From Amorphophallus konjac (lineage: Eukaryota; Streptophyta; Magnoliopsida; Alismatales; Araceae): a stretch of 64,000 bases of DNA. The notes beneath the pieces are model-generated. The model saw nothing but the letters and a program-made list of their open reading frames with translations, did not search any database and had not been told where the DNA came from. Below are positions 1-14,041 of the stretch, one piece after another. The first letter of the stretch is position 1; the number at the start of each line of letters is the position of its first letter. The position numbers were made by a program, and so were the translations under genes. The DNA lies in contig JAHNEJ010001739.1 of NCBI GenBank assembly GCA_022559845.1, forward strand, positions 238,371 through 302,370, read 5' to 3'.

Positions 1-2141
1 CTATTTATATATCAAAAATGTCTAATTCTGTTCTTCGAACTCATAATATATTGAAATTTCAAGAAACTAACATATTTACAGGAAAGATCAGAACAGAAAT
101 TTTCCATCATTTTATAGACAGTAATTATAATTTTTCTGAAATTATATATACCCCAACATGCATCATAAATTGACTAACTTTAGCTACCAATTTCATAAGG
201 CCATTAATTTTTTTACTAAACATCACATTTATATGTAACACTACACGAACATTTTTTCATAATTTTTCAGGCATGAATTCAAATATTTACAGAATCATTT
301 AAATTATCATATATATGGAAAATTAACTAGATGTATCCAAAATACTCAGAAAATTACTAAAATTTTACATAAAATTTTTCCAGACATAAGTAGCATATAT
401 AAAAACATTCACTATTTTTCATTCAGTATTTCGAATCTCTAGAATTTTATATCAGTTTCTAAAATTTACAACAATAACTTCTAAATAGAGAAAAATATTC
501 AGAATGCTTAAAATGACTAACATATATTAAAAATTAACTTATAAACATCAAATATCAGTTCTGTAACTTTATCAGATTTTTTCACATAATATTAAAATTT
601 ATTCAATTTTTAATTATTTATTCAAACCTTAAAAATTATATAAGTCATGACTCAGTTATTAAAATAAAATGAAAATTTAACAAATAAGTTATAACATGCA
701 TGTAAGTCTTTTGATAAAGTTTCACAATTTTCTATGTAGTATGTCTATTTATCTTATAATTTTATTCTTCAAATAAAATATTGAAAATTCTATATTTCCA
801 TCCATAGATATCTAAAATTATTGATATTTACATAACATAGTACACTCAATGGAATAAGCATACTGTAAAATTTTAAGACTTTTAGGAATGGGATATCTAA
901 TTTCTATACAATTCTTTATTTTTCTCTCATGTACTAAAAATTCATTAACAAAAATATCGTGATCCAAAAATGATGAAAATTTTCCTATACATCGATCTTA
1001 CAGTAACACGCATTTCTAAAATTTGTGGTGATTTTATATCACCCCATTAACCATGTTGTATAATTAAACTCATTTAGGATAATATTAAAATATTCATAAA
1101 TGTAAAGATAATTTGAATCAAATATGAATTTTTTTTTCAGAGGTCTTAGAACATCAGATCCCATGATTTTAAAAAAATTTAAATTTACCATGCACCGATA
1201 TTAATTATAGTGTATTAAACACTTGATTTGCCCTTAATCACATGCCTTAATCTTAATCATCTCATGGTAATCCGACTAAGATATGATCACACGTAATGAA
1301 ACAAAGATCTATGGACTTAACTATCTATATAGATGCTAATTAACACACCGTAAATTATTTTAAATATGCTAATAATGCTAATCAAAATGATTAAATGCTA
1401 AATCCCTTACCGTAATAATGCTTAAACACCTCCTTAATAGCCCTGCTCCTTCCACTTCATCACTTCACATAGCCAGCTTTCAAGAGAAATAAATGAGGCC
1501 CTCTACCCAGCTATTTATAGGGGTTTTGATCTAATCAAATCTTAACCATTGATTTAATCAAGGGTGGAGATTTAATCATTTTTTAATACTATTTAATAAA
1601 AAATCTGACCTTCAAATCTTCACCAACCCACTCATCCCATTCTTTTGATTAGCCCACATTTTTTCTTTTTTTATATGCATAAGGCACATGGGATTGACTA
1701 AATGAAGGAAAGAGATTTAAACTAATGAAGCTTAATAACAAATTAAAATATATTTTTTTAAAATGCCGCAACGCGGTCGAAAAGGGGGGCGGGGGCGACG
1801 CCCGCCCGCCTGCCCCGCGCGTGCAGGTCCACGTGGGCGGCCGCCCACTACCGACATCCCGATTTTTTTATTTTTTTTATTTTTTTCGTTTTAACCTTTT
1901 AATTTTTTATTATAATTATACCTTTCTTCCTTTTATTTTTAACAATTAGTCCCCAAATATTTTTTTAAACTTTTTTTAATATTTTTTTCTTTCTTCTCTT
2001 TCCCTTAACTTTTAAACCTCTTTTTTTTACCAAGACTAAAATAATTATAATAAGACTAAGAATTTAAACATTTAGGCATAAATAAATATATTTTTATTAA
2101 TCAAATAAAATACTAAACTATAAATTTGTAGGGTATTACGT
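1..2141 (+). mobile_element. Probable degenerate LTR, right part (left end outside window)
   Basis: AT-rich sequence without a coding frame. A TATA-like CTATTTATAGGGG lies at about 1509-1521, followed by a GC-rich patch (about 1770-1855) and a T-rich tail. The block ends in GGGTATTACG near 2141, which resembles the GGGTATTACA ends of many Ty3/gypsy LTRs. This order (promoter-like box, GC patch, T-rich tail, terminal TTAC) fits the downstream part of an old LTR read on the plus strand. No second LTR, primer site or target duplication is visible, so the call is tentative. Confidence 0.3.
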
Positions 2142-3900
2142 TAAGATAGGGAGATTTACTTTATAAATTTGTGAAGATTTATGTATCGATATCCACAGGT
2201 GGTAATTAAGATAGCAGAGAATTTATTTCTCGCGGTGAAATCTCTTAATCCAAATTTAACTCATACCCACACATGTCGGCCCCAATAGTTCACCCCTCCT
2301 CACAACTCATTGCCCTCCTCAAAACACCCATCCATGGCCAGAGATTCTACTCCTAATGGAACACGATCCTCTCACGGCATCCACATCAACAAAGAAAATA
2401 TCTTAATGGGAGTTATTTGATCAAATAATCAAAGAGTTTTTAATGATTATAATTAAGAATGAGACGTTGTAATGTTTATGTTGGATAAGTTATCATCGTC
2501 CCAATATTGATGATAGATTATCTCTAGATAAAAATAAAAGATTATTGAGCTTTAAGGAGTTATAATCTTATCAATAAATCTTTAGAAATTTTGAGTCATC
2601 AGATTCCATACATTATTACTTACGACTAGTTGTCTAAACGTGCACTTTTTTGTAAACTCTTTATTATCTCTATTCACATAGGACTTTAAAAAAACACTAA
2701 ATAATATACTCAAGGATAAAAAATAATATTAATGGATATACCCCGCCTAAAACATGACATTTGTGATAACTAGTTATTACATTTTAAGTTAATATGCTAT
2801 TGCATTATTTGGTTAATTATCACATTAAATGTATTAACACGTTAACTAATCAATTTATATACTAACCAATTAATGTGTTAAATGATTAACACTTTAACTC
2901 TCTAGCTATATTGGTACATTAATATTTTAACATTTTAACACCCATTAACTTTTTAACAATTATATTCTTTACCATGTTAAGATTAAGTCGTGTTAAAGTT
3001 TGAACACTTTAATTAAGTTACGCATTAAGACATTAAGATATTAACAAGTCACTTCTTAATGTGTCAATTTATTAACCATAGATTTTTAATGTGTTAAAAT
3101 GTTAATGACTTAACATGTTTACTAGATCTATTTACATTTTGAAGATTAACTTGTTAACAATTTAATACACATTAACATCTTTATATGTTAAGAATATAAT
3201 ATATGGATATGTTAAAATGTAAAAAATCAAAAATATCATTGGTAAAACATAAACATAAAAATCCATTATTCCTTGTCTATAATATTACATACTCTCCTAA
3301 CATTCAAAAATTTTCAAAAATATCACCGTCTGTCATTGCCATCAACCGAGAGTTATTTGGTTAACCATTATACAACCAAAGAAAACAGCATGCTACCTTC
3401 TCTTAGGAAGGAACAGATGGTGGAAAGAAAAGATAAATAATTTTTTGCATAAAACACATCTTAATGAAATCTTAATAAGGATTAAGGACTAGAAAAAAAG
3501 AGTAATGTTACAGTGTCATACTAATTATTTGGCACTTTATATCTCAAATCATGAGATGAGATGACTGAATTATATAACTTTAATTTAGTACTCTAAAATT
3601 TCAACATCGTTAAATCAAGTTCATTCTTTTTGTATTTGAGATAATAAATTATTATCAAACATATCATTATTTAATCTATCTAATGTATTATTTAATCTAT
3701 TTTTATTTTAACTACTTTTATAATATTATATCATTATCAAATAATTAATAATTAAATAATTTTAATAATAAAATTTAATTTTCTTCGTCTATGAAATACA
3801 AGATATATGATTACTATTATATCATTATATGACTACAATAAATTTTAAAATATTCAAAATAGACTAAATTTTAGTTATTATATTATTATTTAAATAATTT
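2142..3900. other. AT-rich intergenic DNA with a TTAAC/GTTAA-rich block
   Basis: No gene is visible. Between about 2750 and 3230 the words TTAAC, GTTAA and TTAAT recur every 10-25 bases on both strands (for example GTTAACTAATC, TGTTAACAATT, TTAACATCTT). This makes a low-complexity block that differs from the ordinary A/T-rich sequence on either side. The remainder is simple A/T-rich sequence. Confidence 0.5.
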
Positions 3901-3904
3901 GTAA

Positions 3905-4643
3905 CTACTCTAGTCATTCGGGATGGGTCATGGATCGAGTTTTCTCGTATACGGTCTGATATGCCCTGGTCAGCCCAAGTCATTAAACTATACTTTACTT
4001 TTCACATCCTCCTACACCTTTCTCTCTCTGTCACACACACACATCCCTTTTCATGTTATTTCTCAACCCCCTCCATACATATTTTTTTAATGACGAAAAA
4101 TCCAATGACATCTAACCCAAGCGGATCCCTTTTTTCCATAGCTAGTAAACCCATGGGCTCACATCCCTTAAGAATTAAATATGTGAGCTAGAAAAACCTG
4201 ACTTGGTCGAGTCACATGTTTAGATATTTTATTGTTTTTATTAAATTCAAATTTTATTTTAAGTTGTAAAATTACTATTTCATCCATCTAAATAATACAT
4301 GCATTATTTATATTTATTATTTTAACTAATTTTTAAATATTAGATCATTATTAGATAATCAAGAAATGAATATGATTGATAATAAAATTTAATGTTCTTC
4401 GTGTATGAAAAGTAAGGTATGTGATCGCTATTATATCATTATATAACTACTATAGTTTTTTAAATCTTTAAATAATTAGACTAAAGGTTAAATATGATAT
4501 TATTATTTAAATAATTTATAGAGACTCTACCCATTCGGGGTAGATCATGTATCGAGTTTTCTCATATACGGTACGATATGTCCTAGCCAACCCAAGTCAA
4601 CCCAAGTTGATAAACCATGCTTTAGTTTTCACATCATCGTGCC

Positions 4644-4674
<31 letters not shown>

Positions 4675-7600
4675 TACACAAAGTCCCCTCCATGTTATTA
4701 CTCAACCCCCTGATAGAATTGTATGCCCTACTAGCCAATCACATTGGATGTGATGGTGACATTTCTTGTAATATCTCATTCATATTTATATTTATGACAT
4801 TTATTCGTTGCATTTAATGTGTATTAATGATTCGAATGTAATGAAGTCTCTGAACATGTGCGATGATGGCTGTATCATAATGAAATTATGATAATGAGAT
4901 CAGTCATCCAGATGCACATGTTCTTGATGTTCCCATTCATAAGATCTTCAAGAAGGGACATTGAAGATCCGGATAAATTAGCATACATGATACTTACTCA
5001 TATGATGGGTGTGATTGTTCTCATAGTCATTAGTGTGGAGATATTGAAGTACATGTGTGGGTGCTCATTAGTGGAATGAATACACTGAACTGACTCGATG
5101 TAGAATCCCTGAATAATAGTCATACTAACTGTCAATCATGATATTCTATCATCTCAATAACACAGTTGGATCTTAGACTTGAGTCACTAAAGATGTCTTG
5201 TATGAGAGATGTTGAATATTTGATTACTAACCTGTGAACTCCTATTAAGTGGTTTTGTATAATTAGTTATTCGGACTCAGTAGAACTCTTGCGAAGGTAA
5301 TTAGTTTGACCACATGAGATCATTCACTCTCAGTATGATATATGAGAGAGAATACCTTACGGATCTGTACTCGATAAATCTCTGGCCAGGGTATGGAAGT
5401 TCATTATGGAAAATGAGTTTTTCTAATGAACTAGTTTGGAGTACAGGGTTCAGTTGAGCCGAGACACAATAGGGTTTGACAGTTGGACCATACCCTTGTC
5501 CTAATGGGAGAATTGGATGAATGAAGATTTATAGCTGTGTGGAATATATAGACAGAAAGGTTCCAGTGTGGGTTGTTTATCCCCGATGCCATTTGGGATC
5601 ACAAGACGTTGCTTGGTGCTTTTCGTGATCGAAAAGCCCGCTAATTCTATTAAGAGTTAATGGATAATATTTATTAAGTTAAGAAGGAGTTCTTTACTTA
5701 ATGGGCTAGAAAACCAAACAGACTATTGGGCCTAAAGGGTCACACACAATAGAGTATTGGACAGACTGTGATGGGTGGACTTTATAGATAATTATTGGGT
5801 TTTTGTGAAAAACGCGAGAGGTCTATAAATATACACTGAAGGGAGAAATCCTGGCCAAGTTACAAGGAAGAACCCTGGCCGCCCTCTCTCCTCTCTCTCT
5901 CTCCAAGGGGCACCCCCCCTCCTTCTCTCTCCTTCCTCCCCGGTGGATGGCGGTGTTGAGATCAGGTCGGCGCGTGGAGATCGAGGATGAGATCCCGTCT
6001 GCTTCCACTACTCATGTGGATATGTCTAGAGGTCAGACGCTTGGATGGCTTTCGACTCCAAGATCTTCCTCTCATTCCTCTTCAAGATTTTGGGAGATTC
6101 TCAACCCCGCAAAGGTAAAGAATCATTCTTCACACCGTGGGGATTTACCGTTGTTGTTCGATTTTGAAAAACTGGCAACGATATGCAATCTAGGGTTTCG
6201 ATGTATTTCGCTGCGCATTCTGGTCGAAACCTTACACCCCCTCCCTTCATGCTTTTTGTTTTGATGACGCGAAACCTAACACAATGGTACTTGCATCTAC
6301 ACAAAGTGTAAGAGGTCTAAGTTCAAATCTAGCGACGTCTAACTTGTGTGTCCTCTTTTCTTAAAGCTAGTAAACTCCGGATTCATATTTTATGATGATT
6401 AAATGTGAGACAAACATTAAGTCATACTTAATCGAGTCACATGTTTAGACCTTTTATTATTTTTTATAAAATTAAAATTTATTGTGATATTTAGATTGTT
6501 TACCTTATATTTTAAGTTGTAGAATTACTATTTTATCAATCTAAAGTATACATACATTAGTTAATCTATTTTTTTATTTTTAAAAATTGTAAACATTATA
6601 TAACTATTAGATGATCAATAAATTAATAATTTTGACAATAAAATTTAATATTATTTAGCTTTGACATGTAAGATCTATATTTGCTATTATATCATTATAT
6701 GACTATTATATTTTTCAAATCTTTAAAAAATAGAGTAATTGTTAGATATTATATTAGTATTTAAATAATTTATAGCGACTAGGGCGATTCAGGGCAGATC
6801 ATGTATCAAATTTTCTTAAATAAAGTACGATGTGCCCTAGTCAGCTCAAGTTGGTCCAAGTTAGTAAGCCATGCTTTAGTTTTCATATTCTCGTGCCTCT
6901 CTCTCTCACTCGCACACACACAATCCCCTTCCAATTCTTGCTCAACCCCCAACTTTCATGCTTTTTTTTATAACATACAAACTAGTACAATAGTACTTAG
7001 GTCTACATATAGTGTGAGAGACTTAAATTCAAATCCAATAACATCTAACTCACGTGTGTCCATTTTTCCTAAATTCATTAAACTCCGAGCTCACATACTT
7101 CGAGGATTAAATGCTAGTCTGTTGGGTCACATATTTAGATCTTTCATTATTTTTATATAAATTTAAAATTTATTATAATATTTTGATTCTTTACCCTATA
7201 TTTTAAGTTGTAAAATTACTATTTCATCAATCTAAACTATGTATGTATCATTTAATCTATTTTTTATTTTTAAATAATTTTAAAATAATATAATATTATT
7301 AGATAATCAAAAAATGAATGATTTTGAAAATCGAACTTAATGCTCTTCATCTATGAAATGTAAGATTTATAGTTACTATTATACCATTATATGACTAATA
7401 TAAATTTCAAATCTTAAAAACATTAGACTATTTTTTAGATATTATATTATTATTTACTCTATCGATTCGAGGTGGATCATATATTGAGTTTTTCAAGATA
7501 TGATACGACATATCCTAGTTAAGTCAAGTAGGCCCAATTCGATAAATCATGTTTTAATGTTCACATCTTCATGTCTCTCTCCCTCACACACACAGAACCC

Positions 7601-7800
7601 ACTTTTCATTCTTGCTCAACTCCATCTCCTCATGTTTTTTTATGACGATAAAACTTAGCACAATGACACACGAAGTGTAAGAGACTTAAGTTCAAATTCA
7701 TCGATGTCTAACTCATACGTGTCCCTTCTCAAAACTAGTAAACTATGGGCTCACATCTCTCGATAATTAAATGTGACTCAAGTAAGTCTATAAAATTATC
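3905..7800. repeat. Four tandem copies of a ~0.62-0.69 kb unit
   Basis: The start of each unit is marked by ATTCGGG-type sequence followed by a GATCATGTATCGAGTTTTCT-like stretch, at about 3915, 4531, 6785 and 7463. Each copy then has CCCTAGTCAGCCCAAGT-like sequence, a (TC)n(AC)n microsatellite, a CTCAACCCC motif, and a tail with TTTAAGTTGTAAAATTACTA. Spacing is ~616 bp for copy 1 to 2 and ~678 bp for copy 3 to 4. Copy 2 to 3 is about 690 bp once the inserted solo LTR and its duplication are removed. The fourth copy is incomplete. Related tails lie at about 32945-33089, 33930-34130 and 36207-36340, so the unit is also dispersed. No protein is encoded. Confidence 0.65.
4711..6236 (+). mobile_element. 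Solo LTR (1526 bp) with 5-bp target duplication
   Basis: The block begins TGATAGAATTG and ends CCTTACA, giving the canonical TG...CA termini. It is flanked by CCCCC at 4706-4710 and 6237-6241. Comparison with the uninterrupted sister repeat near 6940 (CTCAACCCCCAACTTTCATG) shows the empty site directly. A TATA box (TATAAATATA) at about 5823-5832 marks a plus-strand promoter, followed by a pyrimidine-rich stretch at 5880-5940. There is no primer site, no internal domain and no second LTR, so this is a solo LTR left by recombination between LTRs. Short open frames inside (for example 5947-6264) have no recognisable domain and are not annotated as genes. Confidence 0.85.
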
Positions 7801-9819
7801 TTCATTAGTTACTTAGACTTAGATATGATGGCTTATATTTGTTATCAGGAGTATCTTTAAATTACAACAAATTTTTTTTATCCTCGTTTTTAAAGTTAAT
7901 AACTCATTTCAATAATTTTTATAGAATAAGTTATCCCCATATCATCACCTATCTTATATTCACTTGACTTACTCCCTTTATAGAATAACCTCGAGACAAA
8001 GATAAATATTTAAAAGACTTATTCTTATTCCAATTAAATTAAGTCGATATCAAACTAGACTCACTCTTAGCAATAACAAATGAACGAATGAAACGAAACT
8101 AATCTGTGAAGAGTATTTACATAAACATAAATCTAAGAGACATTTGATTATAATCTTCATTTTATAGTGTATCAATGTACTTGTAAGAAGTCTCAAATAT
8201 TTTTCATTTAACACATAATAAATAGGTTTGATTTATAAAATAACGAGTGATTTTACGTCTTCTTCTATGATTATGAGGGTACATGTTTAAACGAAGACAC
8301 GAGATAGATGAAAAATTATCTGATGTGTAAAAATATCAAAATTAAATCTTAAAATAATTATGTTGCATTCTACTTACAAAAAAACTTCAGTTAGACTTCC
8401 ATCCATATTTGTTGCAAGATGATAGATTATTAATTTAATTACATTTTAATAATTTGACTAATGTCCATTGATATTGATCAATTTCATATTATCCAAATTT
8501 TACATATTACTAATGTGAAGTTTGTATCAGGATTTTATGTATCGATTTGATACGTTGTGTATCTCACATATTGAATTATATCATTCGAAGATCGATATAG
8601 TCGGTGTGTATTATGTAACCGATACAATATTTATATATTTTAAATATTATATACTTTATTTTATAATTAATATATATTAATAAGTAAATTAATTAAAAAA
8701 ATTACTTTGAAATCCTTGGCGTAAGCCCCGTCTATGAACACACATCACTTTTTCATTCTCACAAAAATCCTCTCATCGTACAAAAGCTTGGTCCATTTAA
8801 AATTTATAATTATTAAAAATCATCAAAAGCTCTCCAACACTTGATTATAAAGATTTCTGTACGGAGTCACTTTTGTTTTTATAGTCTCTCTCGTAAGATT
8901 TTTATGCTCGATCAAAAATGCAGATGCACCATGAACATTTGTTAAAAATTAAAGTATGTCAGAGATTATTACTCAAAAGTTAAAGTTAACTTCATTATCA
9001 AACGTCACCTTAGAGTTAGAAATGTGTGAGCAGTATATTATTTTTTAAATTATTTTTATTTTTATAAAAATTAAAAAATCATGACAATTATAAGATTGAA
9101 ATCTCAAACTCATGTTTAAATAGCACACTTCTTAAATAATTAAGTTACACATAATTTTTTATCATATTGTATTATAATAAATATGTATTAAATACTTTTT
9201 ATTTTTAACACACAATAATATAATATCACATAAAATATCGATACCACCGATATCACCATAGTCGTGAATCTTACTTAGTGCCTCAACGACGTACGAAATA
9301 AATATGTAGGGTTTTACAAATCGAGATGGGACGGGGCAAATCCTCTGTCCCATCTCGTCTCAACCACAGATCGAGATCAGTCTGTGAGACGTAATTGAGT
9401 CACTTTATATATTATATATTTTATTTTAAATATAAAATACTAGTCAAATGAACGCACTTCGCGCATGTGTTTACTTTGTTTTTTTAATTATAATAACATT
9501 TTTAGTTATCTTTATCAAATTGTGTAAGTAGCATACATTAGAGATTCTACGTGAAAAAAAAATCTCTGGATCCTACCTATTGGATGCACAGTAAATCAAT
9601 GAACATCTAATATCTAAAATTTGCACCTATTCTGCAAATTGAACGACATATTCCATTGGACATTAGACATCCTTTTGTGGATTCTTTCAAGGTACATTAA
9701 GCCATGCTTTCACAAGGGCAAAAATCAACACCACGCAACGGATTGCAGCCAATTCTAGAGACTCTCACGGAGGATAATATTATGCAATTTTTCAATGTGG
9801 AGACCAGATTCCTTTGAGA
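7801..9819. other. AT-rich intergenic DNA, no gene seen
   Basis: No open frame with recognisable domains is present. One perfect 11-bp hairpin is visible: CGAGATGGGAC at 9322-9332 against GTCCCATCTCG at 9347-9357. The sequence at 9540-9819 is less AT-rich and leads into the TRIM-like element. Confidence 0.5.
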
Positions 9820-9824
9820 AAAGG

Positions 9825-10431
9825 TGGTGGGGACAACGGATCCATTACTGGGCCCACTACTCGGAGCCGACGCCGCACTACCCCGACACCGAGCTTATGG
9901 CTCGGAGATCCTTCCTGAAGACTCGGCTTACGGCTACGATAGTTATATTGCGTATTGAGTATATATATTTGTGTGTATGTATATATGTATTCCTACATGT
10001 ATTTTTACTTCCGTCTTATTATGCTAGTCTAAGTCAAATAAATATGTGTGTAATTTTTATTTTATTTGGTTAAAACCCTCAAGTCAAAAGTTAGGTAAGT
10101 AAGCTTGTTTTATTAGGCTAAGGACATATGTGCTATTTGTAAAGTTTGAAAGGTGTGGTTGCTATAGCCTCCTCCTATATAAAGGAAGGCCAAGAGTGTT
10201 ACGATATATGATTGGATGATATGAATGAAAGAATGAATGAATTGATGTATTGTGTAAGAGCTTTCCCCTCTTGCCTTTCCCTTCTCTCTCTTCTCTTTTG
10301 TGAGGATTGAGCGTCGCCCGGTGTGAGACCGTCCGGCGTGAGACCGAGCTGTGTGAGATTGCAGTTATCCAATCCCGTCCTGTTCGCGTCCCGGAGTGCC
10401 GTCGATCCATTCTCACGTCGCCGCCGCGTCA
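9825..10431 (+). repeat. Left LTR of the TRIM-like element
   Basis: The LTR is 607 bp with TG...CA ends. CCTCCTATATAAAGGAAGGC near 10169-10188 holds the TATA box (TATATAAA), so transcription would run rightward. The U5 end (GTCGCCGCCGCGTCA) matches the chromodomain element's LTR read on the minus strand. Confidence 0.8.
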
Positions 10432-10591
10432 AATTGGTATCAGAGCCCAACAAACGGCGTCTCCGTCGACCCGACATCTCCATCGTCTCTCTTTCTCTCT
10501 CTAAATTGTTAGAGTAAAAAAAAAGAAAGAAAGAAAAAAAGGAGAGAAGCATCAAAATCTCGGTTGATAGAACTGAGAAAAAAAATTGAGG

Positions 10592-11182
10592 TCCACTACT
10601 GGGCCCACTACTCGGAGCCGACGCTGCACTGCCCCGACACCGAGCTTATGGCTCGGAGATCCTTCCTAAAGACTCGGCTTACGGCTACGGTAGTTATATT
10701 GCGTATTGAGTATATGTATTTGTGTGTATGTATACATGTATTCCTACATGTATTTTTACTTCCGTCTTATTAGGCTAGTCTAAGTCAAATAAACATGTGT
10801 GTAATTTTTATTTTATTTGGTTAAAACCCCCAAGTCAAAAGTTAGGTAAGTAAGCTTGTTTTATTAGGTGAAGGACATATGTGCTATTTGTAAAGTTTGA
10901 AAGGTGTGGTTGCTATAGCCTCCTCCTATATAAAGGAAGGCCAAGAGTGTTACGAGATATGATTTGATGATATGAATGAAAGAATGAATGAATTGATGTT
11001 TTGTGTAAGAGCTTTCCCCTCTTGCCTTTCCCTTCTCTCTCTTCTCTTTTGTGAGGATTGAGCGTCGCCCGGTGTGAGACCGTCCGGCGTGAGGCCGAGC
11101 TGTATGAGATAGCAGTTATCCGATCCCGTCCTGTTCGCGTCCCGAAGTGCCGTCGATCCATTCTCACGTCGCCACCGCGTCA
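10592..11182 (+). repeat. Right LTR of the TRIM-like element (5' end missing)
   Basis: This copy is about 95% similar by eye to 9842-10431. It starts at TCCACTACTGGG instead of TGGTGGGG, so ~17 bp of LTR start, with the boundary to the purine tract, is lost. It ends GCCACCGCGTCA directly before the target duplication AAAGG. Confidence 0.8.
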
Positions 11183-11287
11183 AAAGGATTGACAAATGTT
11201 ATAGTAGCAAATTTCTAATGCCCAATATCTCTCCCATTTACATGCAAAGTTCAAAAAGAGCAATACAAAAACATATATAATGCTTAC

Positions 11288-12238
<951 letters not shown>

Positions 12239-12839
12239 CTATAATGTCATAATTTTAGCGAAGTTAAACAATACACGAAAAATTCTATTCAACTCAAATA
12301 TTTATACAGGAATCAAAACTGAATTGTGAAAAACTACCATTCTATTGCCCAGATTTCAGGGTTCCTGGGAGGAATCAGTGGAAATCTAAATCAACTCCCA
12401 TAAAATCCATGCGACATTGTGTCCCTACGAAAAACAAATATAACATAGAAATGCCCTAATACAGTAAAAATGGAAAATGATATGAACCAAATAAACCATC
12501 GAAATGACATTATATAGCTTCCTTGAGTTTTAAACAGAAAACACATTTTTCTTCCTCTGGAAAGTATCATTCAGGTAATTTTTGTCTGGAACCACCTGGC
12601 ATGACTCCTATCACATTGCAGCAAAATAGTTAAGTCGAGAATCCTACTTTTTTAAGGGGATGTTTACAGTCGCAAGCTAACCTCCATTATTGATATAAGT
12701 CAGTTTCAGAAGGTTTGGGTTATCTCATGTCTCCCCGCCCCCCTTCTTCTTTGGTCTCCTTCCCCTCTTCGTGGCTGCGGTGGCTGCGGCCGGTTGTGGT
12801 CTCAATGGTGATCGTGCTGGAGCGTGAGAAGAGCAGAGG

Positions 12840-12880
<41 letters not shown>

Positions 12881-14041
12881 TCGTATGACGACATGGAGCT
12901 CGAGGACATGGATCGGGGAGGTGGTGGTGGATGTTGATGCGATCACCGGTACGTACTGGTGGTCCTCCCCGACGCTAAGGGATCAGAAGCCCTAGCCGAT
13001 GAGGCTCTCCGACCATGTCACCCTGATCAAGAACTCCTTCTGGGTAGACAGCTTGGCCCTGTAGAAGCAAGTGACAGATCTCTGGACATATGGGTCGACC
13101 ATGGTAGAGGTGGTATTGACGCTGCTCGATCAAGTAGCTAGAATGATCAGACACCTTGACGGCATATTCGTTGTAGTAGGAAACAAAGTCCCTCATCACC
13201 TTGAATAGCTAGCAGGCAGCCACAGCAAGTATAGTTGGTGGGTACAGGGGGGCGAACGAGGAGAGGGGGTCGAAGGCCCGCGGTGACCAAGGTCGATCTG
13301 GGGGTGGGTGGGGGGGAGGGGCCCAACGAGGAGAGGGGGTCGAAGGTGGTGCCCTGGATCCTGAGGTGGCTGCAGAGGGGGTAGGCAGTGGGGAGGGCCG
13401 CGATCCTGGTCCGCCTCGCCGCCATGGTGTTGTCCCTGATCTGTGATGGCCGCCGATAAGACCAAGGGCTGGGCCGGCAACCCCTTCGACCGCTACAGGG
13501 AGTACAAGTGATTCCCCACCCCCATCCCAATCCCCACCATTAATGGTCATATCTAGTCTCCATTAAAGAACCGAAAATCTACGTTTTCCTGTACCATCCT
13601 TCCCTTTTCATGTTCTCTTCTGCTTGCTCACTCATGGAGGTACGGGGGATCACAGGTTCTGCATCACTATGACATGCTTACATTCGTTTACTCGGGCTAC
13701 CAGAAGGGGAGGAAGAAGCATGGGCCAAAAGAAAAGAGACGGGAGGAAGAGGGAGGGAAGCAGCGGCGACTTTCGAGAGATGGGAGAAACCCTCAAACCA
13801 GCAGCGACGAAGAAATCTAACCAATCATAAAACACCACTTAAACCAGGGAAAACATCAATTGAACCGGCGACGAAAGTGGAGGAGAACCAAGCGGAATGT
13901 AAAAGAGAACCAGCGGAGGAGAATCGGCGGAAAAAAACCATCCTTTTCTCTTATAATATATAGTATAGATTTAATAGATAAGTTGGTTGAATAATTTCAC
14001 TCGTTCGGAGCGATATTATTTTATATATACATATCATACGG
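12239..14041. other. Intergenic DNA with a GA microsatellite; no confident gene
   Basis: A (GA)18 microsatellite spans 12843-12878. It is followed by a short frame described separately. At 12950-13550 the sequence is GC-richer and several overlapping frames are open on both strands (for example 12975-13199 minus and 13209-13550 minus). I recognise no domain and cannot place exon borders, so no gene is called there. The stretch 13560-14041 shows nothing recognisable. Confidence 0.4.
12878..12937 (+). pseudogene. Possible DPH3-like N-terminal remnant
   Basis: Directly after the GA microsatellite, an ATG opens a 19-codon frame whose first eleven residues read MSYDDMELEDM. This resembles the start of DPH3/KTI11, the small CSL-zinc protein of diphthamide biosynthesis. 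The resemblance stops there: a glycine run and a stop follow, and no CPCG zinc motif is found nearby. (GA)n tracts are common in plant 5' leaders, which fits a gene start, but the match is short and could be chance. Confidence 0.2.

Larger units (their letters stand above)
9825..11182 (+). mobile_element. TRIM-like mini LTR retrotransposon
   Basis: Two direct LTR copies (9825-10431 and about 10592-11182) flank a core of only ~160 bp. The left LTR starts TGGTGGGGAC and ends CGCGTCA. It is followed by a primer binding site, TGGTATCAGAGC at 10435-10446, complementary to the 3' end of initiator Met tRNA. A purine-rich AAAAAAAGAAAG stretch follows. The element is flanked by AAAGG at 9820-9824 and 11183-11187. 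The second LTR lacks its first ~17 bases. No gag or pol is present, so mobility would depend on proteins supplied in trans. The LTRs are the same family, in opposite orientation, as those of the chromodomain element at 15716-20151. Confidence 0.85.

Noticed and set aside
12975..13550. Overlapping minus-strand frames with non-repetitive peptides
   Set aside because: I could not identify a domain, and no consistent exon set with splice sites could be drawn, so no gene is called.
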